The notes below the pieces were generated by a model. That model had not been told where the DNA came from. It saw only the letters and a list, made by a program, of their open reading frames with translations, and did no database searches. Positions 6,088-7,788 of a stretch of 7,788 nt of DNA are shown here, piece by piece. Both the position numbers and the translations under genes were made by a program. Origin of the DNA: Planctomycetota bacterium. Lineage in GTDB: Bacteria; Planctomycetota; Phycisphaerae; Phycisphaerales; SM1A02. The stretch spans positions 1 through 7,788 of the forward strand of contig RFQW01000062.1 in NCBI GenBank assembly GCA_009924765.1, in the 5' to 3' direction. Within the stretch, counting starts at the first letter, position 1. Each line of letters starts with the position of its first letter.

Positions 6088-7788
6088 CTAGGCGCGGAAC
6101 AGGGCGCCCATGCGCTTGCCCATGATGGCGCTGGCCCCCAGCAGCGTGACCGCCAGCAGCGCCATGGCCCACACGCCCATGGCGCTGGCCACGATCTCGC
6201 CGTCGCCCAGCCGGTCATACAGGGTGTAGATCGCCTTGGTGATCGGGTAGTCGCGTTCCCGCTGCGCCAGCAGCAGGCTGTCGCTCACCTCCAGCATGCT
6301 GAAACTGAACGCGAGCAGCGCCCCGGCCACCACGTTCGCCGCCACAAGCGGCAGCACCACGCGCCGGGTCACGGTCCAGCGGCTGGCGCCCGCGTTGTGC
6401 GCCGCCTCCTCCAGGCTCACGCTGGTCTGCTCCATGCCCGCCACCGCGCTCCGCGCCACGTAGGGCATGCGGCGCACGGCGTAAGCCACGGCCAGCAGAG
6501 GAAATGGATTGGGATCGGCGCCCAGGATGTCCACCACCGACTTGAGCGGCGCATCGGCGAGCCAGGCAAGCCATCCCGCAGGCAGGATGGCACCCATCAC
6601 CCCCGCCACCCCCTGCGGCATGCGACCACCGAACGGCCACTCCAGGCTCATGGCGATGAACCCGAACGCCATCACCAGCCCGGGCACCGCCAGCGGAAGC
6701 ATCAGCAACGCATCGATCGCCCCGCGACCCCGCACCTTGCCCCGAACGATCAGCCTGGCCGCCACCAACCCCACCACCGTCGCGGCTGCCGTGGCGCACA
6801 GCGACAGCACCAGACTGTTTCGAATGCTGCTCACCGCCAGCGGATGGGTGAGCGCGTCACGCCAGCCTTCCACGGTCACCATCTCGGGCAGCACCGTGCC
6901 ATACCACTGCCCGGGAGGCGCCAGACTGGCCAGGATGGTGCCGATGTGCGGCAGCCCGGCCACCAGCGCCACACCGCCGACCGCCACCCAGCACGCAAGC
7001 GTGCCCCACGCACCCATGGGCCGCTCCTGCCTGCGCACGCTCGCCTTCGCCTGCATGGCATGCGCGCGACCACCCACGGTCAACCGGCTGGTCACGTACA
7101 GCAGCACGGCCACGGTCAGCATCACCGCGACCAGCGCATACGGTCGCCGACTCGACTCCATGTCCTTCAGGCCCTCGAAGATCTGCACGCTGGTCACGCG
7201 TCGGTACTCGAACATGAGCGGCGTGCCGAGCTCGGTGAAGCTCCAGATGAACACGATCACAGCGCCGGCGAAAGCGCCCGGCCGCACGAGCGGCAGCGTG
7301 ACGCGACGAAAGCGCGTCCAGGCACCGGCACCCAGGTTCCTCGCCGCTTCCTCGAGTGCCGGATCCAGATTGGACAGCGCCGCGGCGAGGTTCAGGTACA
7401 CGATGGGATACAGCGACAGCGTCTCGAGCAGCACCACCGCCCAGAAGCCTCCGGCACCGACGAAGTCGATGCCGTGATCGACCAGGCCCAGTTTCAGCAG
7501 CAGCGCGTTCAGCGAACCCTCACGCCCCAGTAGATGCCGCAGACCGATCGCACCCACGAAGGGCGGCAGGATGAGCGGCAGAAGCAGCAGCCCCGTCAGC
7601 ATCGCCTTGCCCCGGAACGCCAATCGGCTGCTCACCAGTGCCAGCGGCATCGAGAGCAGCAGCGTGCCCGCGGTCACGCACGCGGCGATCGCCAGCGCAT
7701 TTATCAGGCCGGCGCGGCTGAGCGGATCACGAAACACATCCAGCACATGGTGCGCGGTCCATCCCAGTCCGTCGGAGGTGCGAAGCGC
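6088..7788 (-). CDS. ABC transporter permease, fused two-domain iron/thiamine/polyamine-type (5' end beyond window)
   Basis: The frame is open from the TAG at 6090-6088 to the right edge. A GTG at 7746 is available, but 14 more in-frame codons upstream encode plausible permease sequence (DGLGWTAHH), so the true start and probably the first membrane segment lie outside. It is an inner-membrane permease of a binding-protein-dependent importer with two BPD_transp_1 halves in one chain. Counting from the GTG, the first half (about 10-220) has the EAA loop EEAARNLGAG at 132-141 followed by FTELGTPLMF, and the second (about 300-545) has EEAAHNAGAS at 446-455. These loops dock the ATPase. Many hydrophobic segments are visible, for example 17-38, 49-69, 101-122, 157-172, 204-219, 247-265, 311-334, 345-367, 469-485 and 518-542. 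The layout resembles the Fe3+-type FbpB/ThiP permeases (COG1178); the substrate cannot be read from sequence. The second half has a long segment (about 370-415) between membrane spans. Confidence 0.9.
   Translation of the reverse strand, partial: ALRTSDGLGWTAHHVLDVFRDPLSRAGLINALAIAACVTAGTLLLSMPLALVSSRLAFRGKAMLTGLLLLPLILPPFVGAIGLRHLLGREGSLNALLLKLGLVDHGIDFVGAGGFWAVVLLETLSLYPIVYLNLAAALSNLDPALEEAARNLGAGAWTRFRRVTLPLVRPGAFAGAVIVFIWSFTELGTPLMFEYRRVTSVQIFEGLKDMESSRRPYALVAVMLTVAVLLYVTSRLTVGGRAHAMQAKASVRRQERPMGAWGTLACWVAVGGVALVAGLPHIGTILASLAPPGQWYGTVLPEMVTVEGWRDALTHPLAVSSIRNSLVLSLCATAAATVVGLVAARLIVRGKVRGRGAIDALLMLPLAVPGLVMAFGFIAMSLEWPFGGRMPQGVAGVMGAILPAGWLAWLADAPLKSVVDILGADPNPFPLLAVAYAVRRMPYVARSAVAGMEQTSVSLEEAAHNAGASRWTVTRRVVLPLVAANVVAGALLAFSFSMLEVSDSLLLAQRERDYPITKAIYTLYDRLGDGEIVASAMGVWAMALLAVTLLGASAIMGKRMGALFRA

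Noticed and set aside
6397..7533. Plus-strand 378- and 322-codon frames opposite the permease
   Set aside because: Antisense shadows rich in His, Gln and Arg. The minus frame has two clear EAA loops and many membrane segments.
7746..7748. ATG at 7748 or GTG at 7746 as the permease start
   Set aside because: The ATG is out of frame. The GTG is in frame but the reading frame continues upstream to the edge with permease-like sequence, so the start is taken to be outside the window.

Overview
All supportable genes in this window lie on the minus strand, so transcription runs from high to low coordinates. In that order they are: an ABC-transporter permease cut off at its 5' end by the right window edge (7788 to 6088); nuoD (6039 to 4750); nuoE (4731 to 4180); an unnamed 74-codon gene (4183 to 3959); nuoF (3953 to 2604); a roughly 290-base spacer; and the 5' part of a large exported beta-repeat protein (2311 to beyond base 1). 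The many long frames on the plus strand are antisense shadows of these GC-rich genes.

The core is a compact nuoD-nuoE-orf74-nuoF cluster. NuoE and NuoF make up most of the NADH-oxidising arm of respiratory complex I: NuoF carries FMN, the NADH site and a 4Fe-4S cluster, and NuoE carries a 2Fe-2S cluster. NuoD is the 49-kDa-type subunit at the quinone site. The genes are tightly linked: nuoE overlaps orf74 by ATGA, and nuoF starts 5 bases after the orf74 stop with no visible Shine-Dalgarno, which suggests translational coupling. nuoD has a good -10 hexamer (TATACT) only 8 bases from its ATG and no Shine-Dalgarno, which suggests a leaderless transcript. nuoA-C are not upstream (the permease is there) and nuoG is not downstream, so the complex I genes of this organism appear to be dispersed.

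The left 2.3 kb encode a secreted protein with a signal peptide, a 40-residue RCC1-type repeat array that can be laid out as a closed seven-bladed beta-propeller, and a stack of at least six IPT/TIG immunoglobulin-like repeats that runs off the window. This looks like a cell-surface or extracellular binding or structural protein. Its DNA is strongly periodic (120 bp, then about 246 bp).

The organism is a GC-rich bacterium. The split nuo cluster and the short RCC1 repeats with GQCTVP spacers next to TIG repeats recall Planctomycetota (perhaps Phycisphaerae) from memory. This is a tentative inference, because no rRNA or other marker is present. I saw no tRNA, rRNA, CRISPR array, insertion sequence or prophage gene.
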